Shown here piece after piece: positions 15,521 through 24,502 of a stretch of DNA of 64,000 bases. The DNA is from Acidimicrobiales bacterium mtb01 (GTDB taxonomy: Bacteria > Actinomycetota > Acidimicrobiia > Acidimicrobiales > Ilumatobacteraceae), in the NCBI GenBank assembly GCA_004379135.1, contig NBNI01000007.1:731501-795500 (forward strand), written 5' to 3'. Under the pieces are notes generated by a model. The model was not told where the DNA came from, searched no databases, and worked only from the letters and a program-made list of their open reading frames with translations. Numbering within the stretch: the first letter of the stretch is position 1; every line of letters starts with the position of its first letter. Made by a program: the position numbers and the translations under genes.

Positions 15521-16788
15521 CAGACCGCCTCGGCGATCAGGTCGGGACCGAGCGCACCGGTCACGCGGACGGAATGGAACCGCCCGACGGCGAGCGATGC
15601 GGCCACTTCGACGATGCCATCGATCTCGGGTGCCTCGCGATGACTGCGACCGATGCCGGCCGAATCGACGAGCACTTCGATGGTGCTCCCGATCAGTTCG
15701 TCGCGTTTGCGCGCGGTGATCGCATCCTGCATCTCGGAGAGCTCGGACAGGCGTTCGCGCACGAGCGGCTCGGGCACGACTCCGTCGAGGTCGTACGCGT
15801 AGGTCCCCTCCTCGGGCGAGTAGGCGAAGAAACCGCACCAGTCGAGTTGGGCCTCTTCGACGAAGGCGAGCAGTTCGTCGTGATCGGCCTCGGTCTCGCC
15901 GGGATAGCCGACGATGAAGTTGCTGCGGAACGCCGCCGACGATTCGCGGCCGCGGATGTCGGCGATGCGATCGAGGAACCGCCGTCCGTCGCCCCACCGC
16001 CGCATGCGGCGAAGAAGAGGCTTGCTCACGTGCTGCAGCGACAGGTCGAAGTACGGAACACCCGACGCGAGGATGGCCTCGACGAGTTCGTCGCTCAGGT
16101 CGCTCGGGTAGAGATACAACAGGCGCGTACGGTCGACGAGCGCCGACACCGACTTCACGAGCGGCACGATGCTCCCGGCTCCCAACTCGTCGGGGCGGTC
16201 CTTGCCGTAGCTCGCGAGGTCCTGGGCCACCAGCACGATCTCGCGCGCTTCGAGTTGTTCGACCTCGGCCAGGATGGACGCGACGTCGCGACTCCGTTGC
16301 GGTCCGCGGAACGACGGAATGGCGCAGAAGCCACAGGTCCGGTCGCACCCTTCGGCGATCTTGACGTACGCCCACGGCGACGCCGACTTCGGACGCGGCA
16401 GGTTCAGCAGATCGAGCGACGGCACCGGGCTCGACGACACCGGAATGAGCTTCTTGGCCGCCGGCGCGACCGGCACACCGAATCCGGCCACCAAGTCGAC
16501 TTCGGGAAGTTCGGCCGCGAGTTCGTCGCCGTAGCGCTCGGCCATGCAGCCCGTGACGACCAGGCGCGCCGAGGCCTTGCGCCGTTCGTCGAGCGCCAGG
16601 ATCGTCTCGATCGATTCGCGTCGGGCGTCCTCGATGAACGCGCAGGTGTTGACCACCACGAGATCGGCGCCTTCGGCCGACTCGGTGGCCACCATGCCCT
16701 CGGCCAGCAACGTGCCGATGAGCTTGTCGGAATCGACCTGGTTCTTCGGGCAGCCGAGCGTCTCGACGTAGAAGCGCTGCTGAGCCAC
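15520..16788 (-). CDS. rimO: ribosomal protein S12 methylthiotransferase
   Basis: 422-residue radical-SAM enzyme that methylthiolates an aspartate of ribosomal protein S12. The N-terminal UPF0004 domain supplies three cysteines (ETLGCPKNQVDSD, VVNTCAFIEDA, VVTGCMAERYG) for the auxiliary cluster. The radical-SAM CxxxCxxC motif is in EGCDRTCGFCAIPSFRGP near residue 145. A C-terminal TRAM domain follows. The ETLGCPKN and SFRGPQRSR patterns are RimO rather than MiaB. GTG start with TAGCAT 8 nt upstream. Confidence 0.93.
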   Translation of the reverse strand: MAQQRFYVETLGCPKNQVDSDKLIGTLLAEGMVATESAEGADLVVVNTCAFIEDARRESIETILALDERRKASARLVVTGCMAERYGDELAAELPEVDLVAGFGVPVAPAAKKLIPVSSSPVPSLDLLNLPRPKSASPWAYVKIAEGCDRTCGFCAIPSFRGPQRSRDVASILAEVEQLEAREIVLVAQDLASYGKDRPDELGAGSIVPLVKSVSALVDRTRLLYLYPSDLSDELVEAILASGVPYFDLSLQHVSKPLLRRMRRWGDGRRFLDRIADIRGRESSAAFRSNFIVGYPGETEADHDELLAFVEEAQLDWCGFFAYSPEEGTYAYDLDGVVPEPLVRERLSELSEMQDAITARKRDELIGSTIEVLVDSAGIGRSHREAPEIDGIVEVAASLAVGRFHSVRVTGALGPDLIAEAV

Positions 16789-16796
16789 GACGGACG

Positions 16797-16802
16797 ATGC
16801 TA
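16797..16802 (-). promoter_or_regulatory. -10 element, rimO-pgsA-cinA operon
   Basis: TAGCAT on the minus strand 8 nt before the rimO GTG, within the 27-bp gap after the SMP-30 gene. Predicts a leaderless or nearly leaderless transcript. Confidence 0.35.
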
Positions 16803-16815
16803 CCCCCGGGTCGGG

Positions 16816-17751
16816 TCAGGCCGAATGGGCCAATCGCAGGCCGGGGTACGGCCAGTCCATCTTCACGAGTCGACCGGTTCCCGACAGCGTGATCCACGCG
16901 GTCGACGATCCGTCGGCGGCGAAGCAGATGTTGGTGGTGAGCAGATCACCGGTCGGAACGTGCTGCAGGATGTCGCCGTTGGGCGAGATGACGGTGATGC
17001 CGCCGTTCACGAGCGTGGCCACGCACACGTTGCCCGCACCGTCGACGCCGAGCGAATCGAGCAACTGGAGTCCGGGCAGGCCGCACAACAGCGACGACGT
17101 GTCGCCGGGTGCGGTGGGTGCGAGTTCACCGGGCGACACGATGGCGCGCTTGAACACGCGACCGGTGTGCGTCTCGGCGTAGTAGAGCGTCTTGCCGTCG
17201 GGTGACAGGCCGATTCCGTTCGGGCCCTCCACCGGGAACGCGATCTCCTTGATCGAGGAACCATCGGCCTTCGCGTAATACAGCGAGGTGAGATCGCTCG
17301 TGCGCGCCTCGTTGTCGCGAATGCCGTGATCGGTGAAATAGAAACCGCCCAAACCGTCGAAGACGAGATCGTTCGGCGCCCGCAGGGCCCGACCGTCGCA
17401 CGACGTGTAGAGGTCGGTCACGCGACCGTTCGAGAGATCGACGCGCTGGATACGGCCGCCGATGTACTTCTTCGCGTCGAACGGACCGGGGAAGCACAAA
17501 CCGCCGAAGTCGATCTCGGTGAAGCAGCCGCCGTTGTTGCACAGATACAGCGCTCCGTCGGGGCCGATGGCGGCGCCGTTGGGGCCGCCGGCGATCTCGG
17601 CCACGGTCTCCTTGCGGCCGTCGGGCCACACGCGCGTGATGCGCGGGCCGAACATCTCGACGAGAACGACGCTGCCGTCGTTCATGGCGATCGGACCTTC
17701 GGGGAACTTGAGGCCCGCGGTGACTTCGGTGAACGACGGTGCAGATGTCAT
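16816..17751 (-). CDS. SMP-30/gluconolactonase-like protein
   Basis: 311-residue six-bladed beta-propeller of the SMP-30/gluconolactonase/luciferin-regenerating family, whose enzymes hydrolyse sugar lactones using a divalent metal. Visible blades: FPEGPIAMNDGSVVLVEMFG, GGPNGAAIGPDGALYLCNNG, APNDLVFDGLGGFYFTDHG, and GPNGIGLSPDGKTLYYAET. The metal-ligand glutamate and asparagines of the family (PEGP, GPNG, PNDL) are present. It sits between ftsK and rimO, where it has no known functional link. CATGAT 6 nt before the ATG suggests its own promoter. Confidence 0.85.
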   Translation of the reverse strand: MTSAPSFTEVTAGLKFPEGPIAMNDGSVVLVEMFGPRITRVWPDGRKETVAEIAGGPNGAAIGPDGALYLCNNGGCFTEIDFGGLCFPGPFDAKKYIGGRIQRVDLSNGRVTDLYTSCDGRALRAPNDLVFDGLGGFYFTDHGIRDNEARTSDLTSLYYAKADGSSIKEIAFPVEGPNGIGLSPDGKTLYYAETHTGRVFKRAIVSPGELAPTAPGDTSSLLCGLPGLQLLDSLGVDGAGNVCVATLVNGGITVISPNGDILQHVPTGDLLTTNICFAADGSSTAWITLSGTGRLVKMDWPYPGLRLAHSA

Positions 17752-17757
17752 GGCGAG

Positions 17758-17763
17758 ATCATG
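17758..17763 (-). promoter_or_regulatory. -10 element, leaderless SMP-30 gene
   Basis: CATGAT on the minus strand, 6 nt before the ATG at 17751. Confidence 0.4.
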
Positions 17764-17782
17764 CCACGACGGTCGGGGTGGA

Positions 17783-20137
17783 TCAGCCCTGGGCTTCCAG
17801 TTCTTCGACGGTCATGAGCACCTCGCGGGCCTTGCTGCCGGTGCTCGGGCCGACCACCCCGCGTTCCTCGAGGAGATCCATGATGCGACCGGCGCGGGCG
17901 AACCCGACCTTGAGTTTGCGCTGGAGCATCGACGTCGAACCGAGCTGCGAACGCACCACCAGTTCGATCGCCTGGCGCAACAGGGCTTCGTCGTCGTCAT
18001 CGCCCCCGCCGTACGAATCGGTGATGGCCGATCCGGCCGCACTGCCGGTGGACGGCTCGTCGCCTTCGACGCCCTTCACGTATTCGACCTCGGGTGCCTG
18101 CTTGCGCCAGTGGGCCACGACCTTGCGCACTTCGTCCTCGGTGACCCAGCAGCCCTGGATGCGCTGCGCGACCGAGGTGTTGCCGGGGAGCAGGAGCATG
18201 TCGCCCCGGCCCACCAGCTTCTCGGCGCCGATCTGGTCGAGGATCACGCGGCTGTCCATCTGGCTCGACACCGCGAAGGCCATGCGCGCCGGAATGTTGG
18301 CCTTGATCACACCGGTGATCACGTTGACCGACGGACGCTGCGTGGCGACGATGAGGTGGATGCCCACCGCGCGGGCCTTCTGCGCGATGCGCGTGATGCT
18401 CTCTTCGACGTCGCGCGCGGCCACCATCATCAGGTCGTTCAACTCGTCGACCACCACGACGATGTACTTCATGCGCTCGAGCACGCGATCGGAACCCGGC
18501 TCGGGGGTGATCTCACCGCGATCGAAGGCCGCGTTGTATCCGGTGATGTCGCGGTAGCCCATCTCGTAGAGGATGTCGTAGCGTTTTTCCATCTCGCGGA
18601 CGGCCCATGACAACGCGTTGGCCGCCTTGCGCGGATTGTTGACCGGCTGCGTGAGCAGATGCGGCAGACGCGCGTACTGACCCATTTCGACCTGCTTGGG
18701 GTCGACCAGGATCAGCTTCACCTGATCGGGCGTGGTGCGCATGAGCAACGACGTGATGATGCAGTTGATGCCGCTCGACTTGCCGGCACCGGTCGCACCG
18801 GCGATGAGCAAGTGCGGTGTGGTCGCGAGGTTCAGGAAGACCGAACGGCCCGAGATGTCCTTGCCGATGGCCACATCGAGCGGATGACCGGCCGCCTTGG
18901 CCTCGGCCGAGGCCATGAGGTCGCCCAGAGCCACGAGTTGGCGCGACGAATTGGGAACTTCGATGCCGATGGCCGAGCGACCCGGAATGGGCGCCAGGAT
19001 GCGCACGTCGACCGCCGCCAGCGAATAGGCGATGTCCTTCTGCAGGCTGGTGACCCGCGCGACCTTCACACCCGGTCCGAGTTCGAGTTCGTAACGGGTG
19101 ACGGTGGGGCCGACCGTTCGGCCGACCAACTTCACTTCGACACCGTGCGACGACAACGACTCTTCGAGGATGCGACCGCGTCGATCGATCTCGGCCTCGT
19201 CGATCGACTGCGCTCCGGTGCGAACGAGGAACGACGCCGGTGGCAACTCCCACTCGCCCCGCGGCTGCGTGACCTTCACGTCGAGTTCGGCTTGTTTCAC
19301 CGGAATCGAGGGATCGATGGGTGGCAGCGACGGCTTGCGCGGACGACGCGCCGCGGGAACCGGAGTCGGATCGCGCTCGTCGTCGTCGTCGTCGAGTTCT
19401 TCGTCTTCGTCGACGGGCACCGGGATCAGCGGCGCGAAACCGGGTTCGACGACGACCCCCGGACCCGTGGCGTCGGCGTCGCGCTCCGAACGCAGCGAGC
19501 CGAGATCGTCGGCCGCCGCGCGCACCCCGGCGCGCAGACGGGAGAACAGTCGAGCCAGGAGTTCGCGCACGGTGCCGTAGGCGCCGATGATCGACAAGGT
19601 GGTGATGAGGAGCGCACCACCGAGGCCAACGGCAACGAGCACGAGCGTCGCGCCGATGGTGCCGAGAAGCGAGTCGAGCGTCTGGCCGAACAACGCGCCG
19701 ATCCAGCCGCCAGCCCGCGACAACTCGTCGAGACCGGTGTAACCGTCGGGACCGCGGAACACATGGAGCAGACCGAGGGCGGCGATTCCCACGCCACCCC
19801 AACCCAAGGCGAACTTCGTTCCGCTCGGCGTGGAGTCGCCGCGAAGCAACGCCACACCGATCGCCGCCGCCACGAACGGCAGCAGATAACGACCCCAGCC
19901 CATGACGGCGCCGAGAGCATCGTCGGCACCGCGACCGACCGGCCCGGCCAACTTGAAGTACACCGCGAGGGCGATGAGCAAGCCAACGGCGAACGCCGCG
20001 ATGGCGGCCAACTCGTGCTCGCGCCCCGAGATCGCGGTGCGCACTTCGCCCGAACTGCGCTTGGGTCGCGGCGACCCTGTGGTGGGGCTGTCGGACGACG
20101 AAGTTCGTCCCGGTGCTTTCCGTTTCTTCGCAGCCAC
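17783..20137 (-). CDS. ftsK: DNA translocase FtsK/SpoIIIE
   Basis: 784-residue septal DNA pump that segregates the chromosome terminus. An N-terminal membrane domain with about four hydrophobic segments (30-200) is followed by an acidic linker rich in D and E near 240-255. The RecA-like motor has Walker A GATGAGKS at 447-454 (K453) and Walker B VVVVDELNDLMM near 555. The winged-helix gamma domain at the C-terminus (RSQLGSTSMLQRKLKVGFARA) would read orienting sequences. GTG start with TAGCGT 6 nt upstream. The gene follows rnj by 41 bp. Confidence 0.94.
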   Translation of the reverse strand: MAAKKRKAPGRTSSSDSPTTGSPRPKRSSGEVRTAISGREHELAAIAAFAVGLLIALAVYFKLAGPVGRGADDALGAVMGWGRYLLPFVAAAIGVALLRGDSTPSGTKFALGWGGVGIAALGLLHVFRGPDGYTGLDELSRAGGWIGALFGQTLDSLLGTIGATLVLVAVGLGGALLITTLSIIGAYGTVRELLARLFSRLRAGVRAAADDLGSLRSERDADATGPGVVVEPGFAPLIPVPVDEDEELDDDDDERDPTPVPAARRPRKPSLPPIDPSIPVKQAELDVKVTQPRGEWELPPASFLVRTGAQSIDEAEIDRRGRILEESLSSHGVEVKLVGRTVGPTVTRYELELGPGVKVARVTSLQKDIAYSLAAVDVRILAPIPGRSAIGIEVPNSSRQLVALGDLMASAEAKAAGHPLDVAIGKDISGRSVFLNLATTPHLLIAGATGAGKSSGINCIITSLLMRTTPDQVKLILVDPKQVEMGQYARLPHLLTQPVNNPRKAANALSWAVREMEKRYDILYEMGYRDITGYNAAFDRGEITPEPGSDRVLERMKYIVVVVDELNDLMMVAARDVEESITRIAQKARAVGIHLIVATQRPSVNVITGVIKANIPARMAFAVSSQMDSRVILDQIGAEKLVGRGDMLLLPGNTSVAQRIQGCWVTEDEVRKVVAHWRKQAPEVEYVKGVEGDEPSTGSAAGSAITDSYGGGDDDDEALLRQAIELVVRSQLGSTSMLQRKLKVGFARAGRIMDLLEERGVVGPSTGSKAREVLMTVEELEAQG

Positions 20138-20143
20138 ACCCGA

Positions 20144-20149
20144 ACGCTA
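20144..20149 (-). promoter_or_regulatory. -10 element, leaderless ftsK
   Basis: TAGCGT on the minus strand exactly 6 nt before the GTG at 20137. Confidence 0.45.
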
Positions 20150-20178
20150 CCAACGGGGTGCGTCGCGCCCCGGGAATG

Positions 20179-21840
20179 TCAGGCTTCCATCACCACCGGA
20201 ACGATCATCGGTCGACGTTTGGTTCGCTCGTTCACGAATCGACCGGCCGCTCGTCGCACGTCGCGTTCGAGACCTTCGGGGTCGCGAACACCTTCGGCGA
20301 GCGCCTTCTCGACGGCGGCCGCCACGGTGTCGCACGCTTCGTCGAGCAGATCTTCGGCTTCGGGCGCGTACACCCATCCGCGCGTGATGATCTCCGGACC
20401 CGTGAGCACCTTCCCGCTCTCGACGTCGACGGTCACCACGACCACCACCACACCCTCTTCGGCCAACACGCGTCGATCGCGCAGCACGCCGTGGCTCACG
20501 TCTCCGACGATGCCGTCGACGTAGAGATATCCGGCCGGAACGCGACCGGCCAGATTCAGACCGTCGTCCGACAATTCGACCACGTCGCCGTCCTCGCACA
20601 TGAGGACGTTCGATCGCGGAATGCCCATCAACTCGCCCAGGCGCGCGTTGGCCACCAGGTGGCGATATTCGCCGTGGACCGGCACGAACCACTCGGGCTT
20701 GACGATCGAGTAGTAGGTCTTGAGTTCGTCGGCCTGCGCGTGACCGGTTGCGTGGACGTCGACCAGGCCCGAGTGCACCACGTCGGCGCCGGCCCGCAGC
20801 AGTCCGTCGATCACGCGCGTGACGTTGAACTCGTTGCCCGGGATGGCGTGGCTCGACAGGATCACCGTGTCCTGATCGCCCACCTTGAGCCACTTGTTGT
20901 CGCCGCGCGCGAGGAGCGACAGCGCCGACATGGGCTCGCCCTGGCTCCCGGTGGAGATCACGCAGACCCGGCCCGGGGGGTAGTCGTCGATCTGCTCGAT
21001 GTCGATCAGCGACTCGTCGGGCACCGTGAGCACACCGAGGTCGCGTGCCATGCGGACGTTCTTCTGCATCGAGCGGCCGAGGGTGGCCACCTTGCGGTCG
21101 GTTTCGACGGCCGCGTCGATGATCTGCTGCACGCGGTGGATGTGGCTGGCGAACGACGCGGTGATGATGCGGCGATCGCGATGCTCGTGGAAGAGTGCGC
21201 GCAGAACGGCGCCGACGGTCTTCTCGCTCGGAGCGTGACCGCGTTCTTCGGCGTTGGTGGAATCGCACATCAGCAAGCGCACGCCCGGACCGGCCGCGAT
21301 CGCACCGATGCGCGACAGGTCGGTGCGGCGACCGTCGACCGGCGTGAGGTCGAGTTTGAAGTCGCCCGAATGCAGGATGACACCCTGGGGTGTGTGCACC
21401 GCCACCGCGAACGCGTGTGGCACCGAGTGCGTGACCGGGATGAACTCGACGTCGAAGGGCCCGATCATGCGCCGTTCGTTGTCGGCCACCGTCACGAGTT
21501 CGGTGGCACCGAGCAGACCCGCTTCTTCGATACGGCCACGCGCCAGGCCGAGGGTCACGGCCGATCCGAAGACCGGGAACGACACGTCGCGCAACAAGAA
21601 CTGCAGTCCGCCCACGTGGTCCTCGTGACCGTGCGTGGCGACGCAACCCACGATGCGGTCGGCATTCTCGCGGAGCCAGGTGAAGTCGGGCAGGACCAGA
21701 TCGATGCCGTGCATGTCGGCATTGGGGAACATCAACCCGCAGTCGATCAGGAGGATGCTGTCGTCCTGTTCTATGGCCATGCAGTTCCGGCCGATCTCCC
21801 CCAACCCACCGAGGAAGACGACACGGACCGGTGCCGGCAT
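20179..21840 (-). CDS. rnj: ribonuclease J
   Basis: 553-residue metallo-beta-lactamase/beta-CASP nuclease with 5'-3' exo- and endonuclease activity in mRNA decay and rRNA maturation. The zinc motif H70-G-H72-E-D74-H75 is intact, with HSVPHAFAVAVHTP and SGDFKLD further on, then beta-CASP segments (TASFASHIHRVQQI, STGSQGEPMSAL) and HATGHAQADELK. A C-terminal domain follows. The start overlaps the dapA stop by one base. dapA-rnj is a conserved actinobacterial pair. Confidence 0.94.
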   Translation of the reverse strand: MPAPVRVVFLGGLGEIGRNCMAIEQDDSILLIDCGLMFPNADMHGIDLVLPDFTWLRENADRIVGCVATHGHEDHVGGLQFLLRDVSFPVFGSAVTLGLARGRIEEAGLLGATELVTVADNERRMIGPFDVEFIPVTHSVPHAFAVAVHTPQGVILHSGDFKLDLTPVDGRRTDLSRIGAIAAGPGVRLLMCDSTNAEERGHAPSEKTVGAVLRALFHEHRDRRIITASFASHIHRVQQIIDAAVETDRKVATLGRSMQKNVRMARDLGVLTVPDESLIDIEQIDDYPPGRVCVISTGSQGEPMSALSLLARGDNKWLKVGDQDTVILSSHAIPGNEFNVTRVIDGLLRAGADVVHSGLVDVHATGHAQADELKTYYSIVKPEWFVPVHGEYRHLVANARLGELMGIPRSNVLMCEDGDVVELSDDGLNLAGRVPAGYLYVDGIVGDVSHGVLRDRRVLAEEGVVVVVVTVDVESGKVLTGPEIITRGWVYAPEAEDLLDEACDTVAAAVEKALAEGVRDPEGLERDVRRAAGRFVNERTKRRPMIVPVVMEA

Positions 21841-22739
21841 CAGGCCGCCTTGCTTCGACGGGCCTGAAGGTTGGCCCATACCGTCTTGGCGCGTTCGAGC
21901 ACGAAGTCGGCCGGAGGGCCCATGGGAAGACGACACTGCCCCACCGGCACGCCGAGGTGGTTCATCATCACCTTGGACGGAATCGGGTTGGGCGAATCGT
22001 CGCCGGTTTCGTACGAGAAGCTCTCGAGCAGCGCCTGATTGACGGCGCGCGCTCCGGCCACGTCGCCGGCGTTCCAGGCCCGGAACATCTCCTGGTGCTC
22101 GGGCGCCGACCAGTGAGTGGCCACACCGATGACCCCCACGGCCCCCACCGACAGCAGCGGAAGAGTGAGTCCGTCGTCGCCGCTGTACACCTCGAACGAG
22201 GACGGCGCTTGGGCGATCACGTTGGCGGTCTCGCCCGGATTGCCGGCCGCGTCCTTGAGGGCGAGCACGTTGGGAACCTCGCGCGCGAGTTTCAGCAGGG
22301 TTCCGGTGGCGATCTTGCGACCCGTCCGAACGGGGATGTCGTACACGACGACCGGCAGGTCGGTTGCGCCGGCCACCGCGCGGATGTGTGCGTCGATTCC
22401 GGATTGCGGCGGGCGGTTGTAGTACGGAGCAACGACGAGGACGCCGGCGGCGCCCAACTTGGTCGCTTCCTTGGTCATGTGGATGGAGTGCAGCGTGTCG
22501 TTGGTTCCCGATCCGGCGATCACCGGAACGGTCACGGCTTCGATGACGGCGGCGAAGAGCGACAGGCGTTCGTCGTCGGTGAGCACCGGGGCCTCGCCGG
22601 TGGTGCCGGCGATCACGAGACCGTCGTTGCCATTGTCCTGCAGCCACCGGGCGAGACGTCGCGCGCCGTCGAGGTCGAGATTGCCCGACGCGTCGAACGG
22701 CGTGACCATCGCGGTGATGACCTGGCCGAAACGTGCCAT
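21840..22739 (-). CDS. dapA: 4-hydroxy-tetrahydrodipicolinate synthase
   Basis: 299-residue (beta/alpha)8 class I aldolase that condenses pyruvate with aspartate semialdehyde in lysine and diaminopimelate synthesis. GTTGEAPVLT near 44-53, YYNRPPQSG near 107, the catalytic tyrosine in VVVYDIPVRTG and the Schiff-base lysine in VLALKDAAGN are all present. Overlaps its neighbours by one base on both sides (TGATG), which argues for a translationally coupled operon with the winged-helix gene and rnj. Confidence 0.94.
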   Translation of the reverse strand: MARFGQVITAMVTPFDASGNLDLDGARRLARWLQDNGNDGLVIAGTTGEAPVLTDDERLSLFAAVIEAVTVPVIAGSGTNDTLHSIHMTKEATKLGAAGVLVVAPYYNRPPQSGIDAHIRAVAGATDLPVVVYDIPVRTGRKIATGTLLKLAREVPNVLALKDAAGNPGETANVIAQAPSSFEVYSGDDGLTLPLLSVGAVGVIGVATHWSAPEHQEMFRAWNAGDVAGARAVNQALLESFSYETGDDSPNPIPSKVMMNHLGVPVGQCRLPMGPPADFVLERAKTVWANLQARRSKAA

Positions 22740-23362
22740 CAGAAACTCCCTTCCGCCGAGCGGTCGATGCCCTGCGTGAGAATGAGATCCTCGTGCAGTT
22801 CCATCCAGACGTCGTGGAACGAACCGCACATGACACCGGTGAACATGTTCTGCTGGCCGTCCTGAACGAGTCGGCACGTCGCGTCGAGACGAGGCGCGTA
22901 CGGAGTCAGCCGACCGAGGACCGCCGCCATGGCCGACACCACCGGCTGGGCCTCGGCGTTGAGGTCGACGAGACGCCCGATGACCTTCTTGTCGTACTTC
23001 GCGTCGGAGTGATCGTTGGGAGCGCCATCTCGCAATTGCCAGTCGCCGCACAACGTCTTGAACGCGGTGTTGAGTTCGAGGAAATCGTGGTAACGACCTT
23101 TCAGGTCGCCCAGGTCGACGCCATCGAGATCGGCGACGAGGAGTTGGGGGTGCGCGGCCTTGCCCTGCGGGGTGAGCTGCCACAGTGCGCGGGCCTCGCG
23201 AAACATCGCCAATTCGGCCGCAGCCATGCGACCAAGATGCGACTCGATCTCGGGTCCGTCGAGAGCGGTCATGTCGACGAGGGTCTCGACCTTGGCGAAT
23301 CCCTTGATGCGCAAAGCGTGATGCGTGAGGAATCCGGGATCGGATCCGCGTGAACTCGACAT
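22739..23362 (-). CDS. winged-helix protein of unknown function
   Basis: 207 residues. The first about 75 residues resemble a winged helix-turn-helix of the MarR-like kind (FLTHHALRIKGFAKVETLVD, then LTPQGKAAHPQLL). The remainder, with a conserved-looking NDHSDAKYDKKVIGRLVDLN segment, matches nothing I recognise. It heads the dapA-rnj operon with a one-base overlap, and TACGCT lies 8 nt before its ATG. It could regulate this operon or the divergent ddl, both of which feed peptidoglycan synthesis, but this rests on position only. Confidence 0.65.
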   Translation of the reverse strand: MSSSRGSDPGFLTHHALRIKGFAKVETLVDMTALDGPEIESHLGRMAAAELAMFREARALWQLTPQGKAAHPQLLVADLDGVDLGDLKGRYHDFLELNTAFKTLCGDWQLRDGAPNDHSDAKYDKKVIGRLVDLNAEAQPVVSAMAAVLGRLTPYAPRLDATCRLVQDGQQNMFTGVMCGSFHDVWMELHEDLILTQGIDRSAEGSF

Positions 23363-23421
23363 GAACGGCGAGCGTAGTGCGCCCCGCGCGCGAGTTCCCG
23401 ACCCGTTCCGGTGCCCTCCGG

Positions 23422-23427
23422 TAGGGT
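23422..23427 (+). promoter_or_regulatory. -10 element, leaderless ddl
   Basis: TAGGGT exactly 6 nt before the ddl GTG at 23434. The divergent -10-like TACGCT of the winged-helix gene lies at 23371-23376 in the same 71-bp gap. Confidence 0.45.
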
Positions 23428-23433
23428 CTCGCC

Positions 23434-24495
23434 GTGGCCCCGATCAATGTGGTCGTCCTCTTCGGTGGCCGTTCGGCCGAGCACGACGTGAGTTGCGTGA
23501 CGGCCGCGCACGTCCTGCGCGCGATCGATCGCTCCCGGTATTCGGTGACCGCGGTCGGAATCGATCGGGATGGGCAATGGCAACTGGCCGAGTCGGCGAT
23601 GCGCGCCCTCGAGGCCGGGCACGTTCCCGAACGGCTGGCCGCCGACGGGCTTCCGGTGTCGTCGGCTCCGGTGCTCCAGGCCGCCGCCGCCAGCGGGCGG
23701 GCGGTGATCCTGCCCCTTCTGCACGGACCGCTCGGCGAGGACGGAACCATCCAGGGGATCTGCGAACTCCTCGATCTCCCCTACGTGGGTTCGGGGGTGC
23801 TGGCCTCGGCGGTGGCCATGGACAAGGTGATGGCCAAGGACGTCCTCGCGCGTCACGGTGTTCCGCAACCGCGCTACGCCGGCCTGCACGTCGACGAGGT
23901 GTCGCCCTCGCGCCTCGATGCCATCGCGCGCGACCTCGGTTATCCGATGTTCGTCAAACCCGCGAACATGGGCTCGTCGATCGGCGTGAGCAAGGTGCGC
24001 GACCGCGACGAATTGTCGGCGGCGATCGCCTTCGCGTCGTCGTACGACGAGATGCTGATCGTCGAGGAAGGTGTGCCCGGACGCGAGATCGAGGTCGCGG
24101 TGCTCGGCAACCGCTCGCCGCGCGCCAGTGTTCCGGGCGAAATCGTTCCGGGCAACGAGTTCTACGACTACGACGACAAGTACGTCACCGACGGTGCGCA
24201 ATTGCTGGTGCCGGCTCCGCTCGACGCCGGTGCCGCGGCCGAGGTGCAGCAATTGGCCCTCGACATCTTTCGCATCCTGCGTTGCGACGGCCTGGCGCGC
24301 GTCGACTTCTTCTTCGACGAGGGCGGCCGCGGATTCCTGTGCAACGAGGTCAACACGATGCCCGGATTCACCCCGATCTCGATGTATCCGAAGTTGTGGC
24401 AGGCATCGGGCGTGCCATACGCCGAACTCATCGACCAGTTGATCGAGTTGGCCTTCGAGCGTCACGCCCGGCGCCGGCGCAACACCAGTCGTTGA
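23434..24495 (+). CDS. ddl: D-alanine--D-alanine ligase
   Basis: 353-residue ATP-grasp enzyme that makes the D-Ala-D-Ala dipeptide for peptidoglycan. N-terminal NVVVLFGGRSAEHDVSCVTA, HGPLGEDGTIQG near 97, VKPANMGSSIGVSK near 170 and the C-terminal CNEVNTMPGFTPISMYPKLW with the Mg-binding residues are all present. GTG start fixed by the -10 spacing and the position of the first beta strand. Stand-alone gene between divergent and convergent neighbours. No vancomycin-type D-Lac residue change can be judged by eye. Confidence 0.94.
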   Translation: MAPINVVVLFGGRSAEHDVSCVTAAHVLRAIDRSRYSVTAVGIDRDGQWQLAESAMRALEAGHVPERLAADGLPVSSAPVLQAAAASGRAVILPLLHGPLGEDGTIQGICELLDLPYVGSGVLASAVAMDKVMAKDVLARHGVPQPRYAGLHVDEVSPSRLDAIARDLGYPMFVKPANMGSSIGVSKVRDRDELSAAIAFASSYDEMLIVEEGVPGREIEVAVLGNRSPRASVPGEIVPGNEFYDYDDKYVTDGAQLLVPAPLDAGAAAEVQQLALDIFRILRCDGLARVDFFFDEGGRGFLCNEVNTMPGFTPISMYPKLWQASGVPYAELIDQLIELAFERHARRRRNTSR

Positions 24496-24502
24496 GGCAC
24501 CG

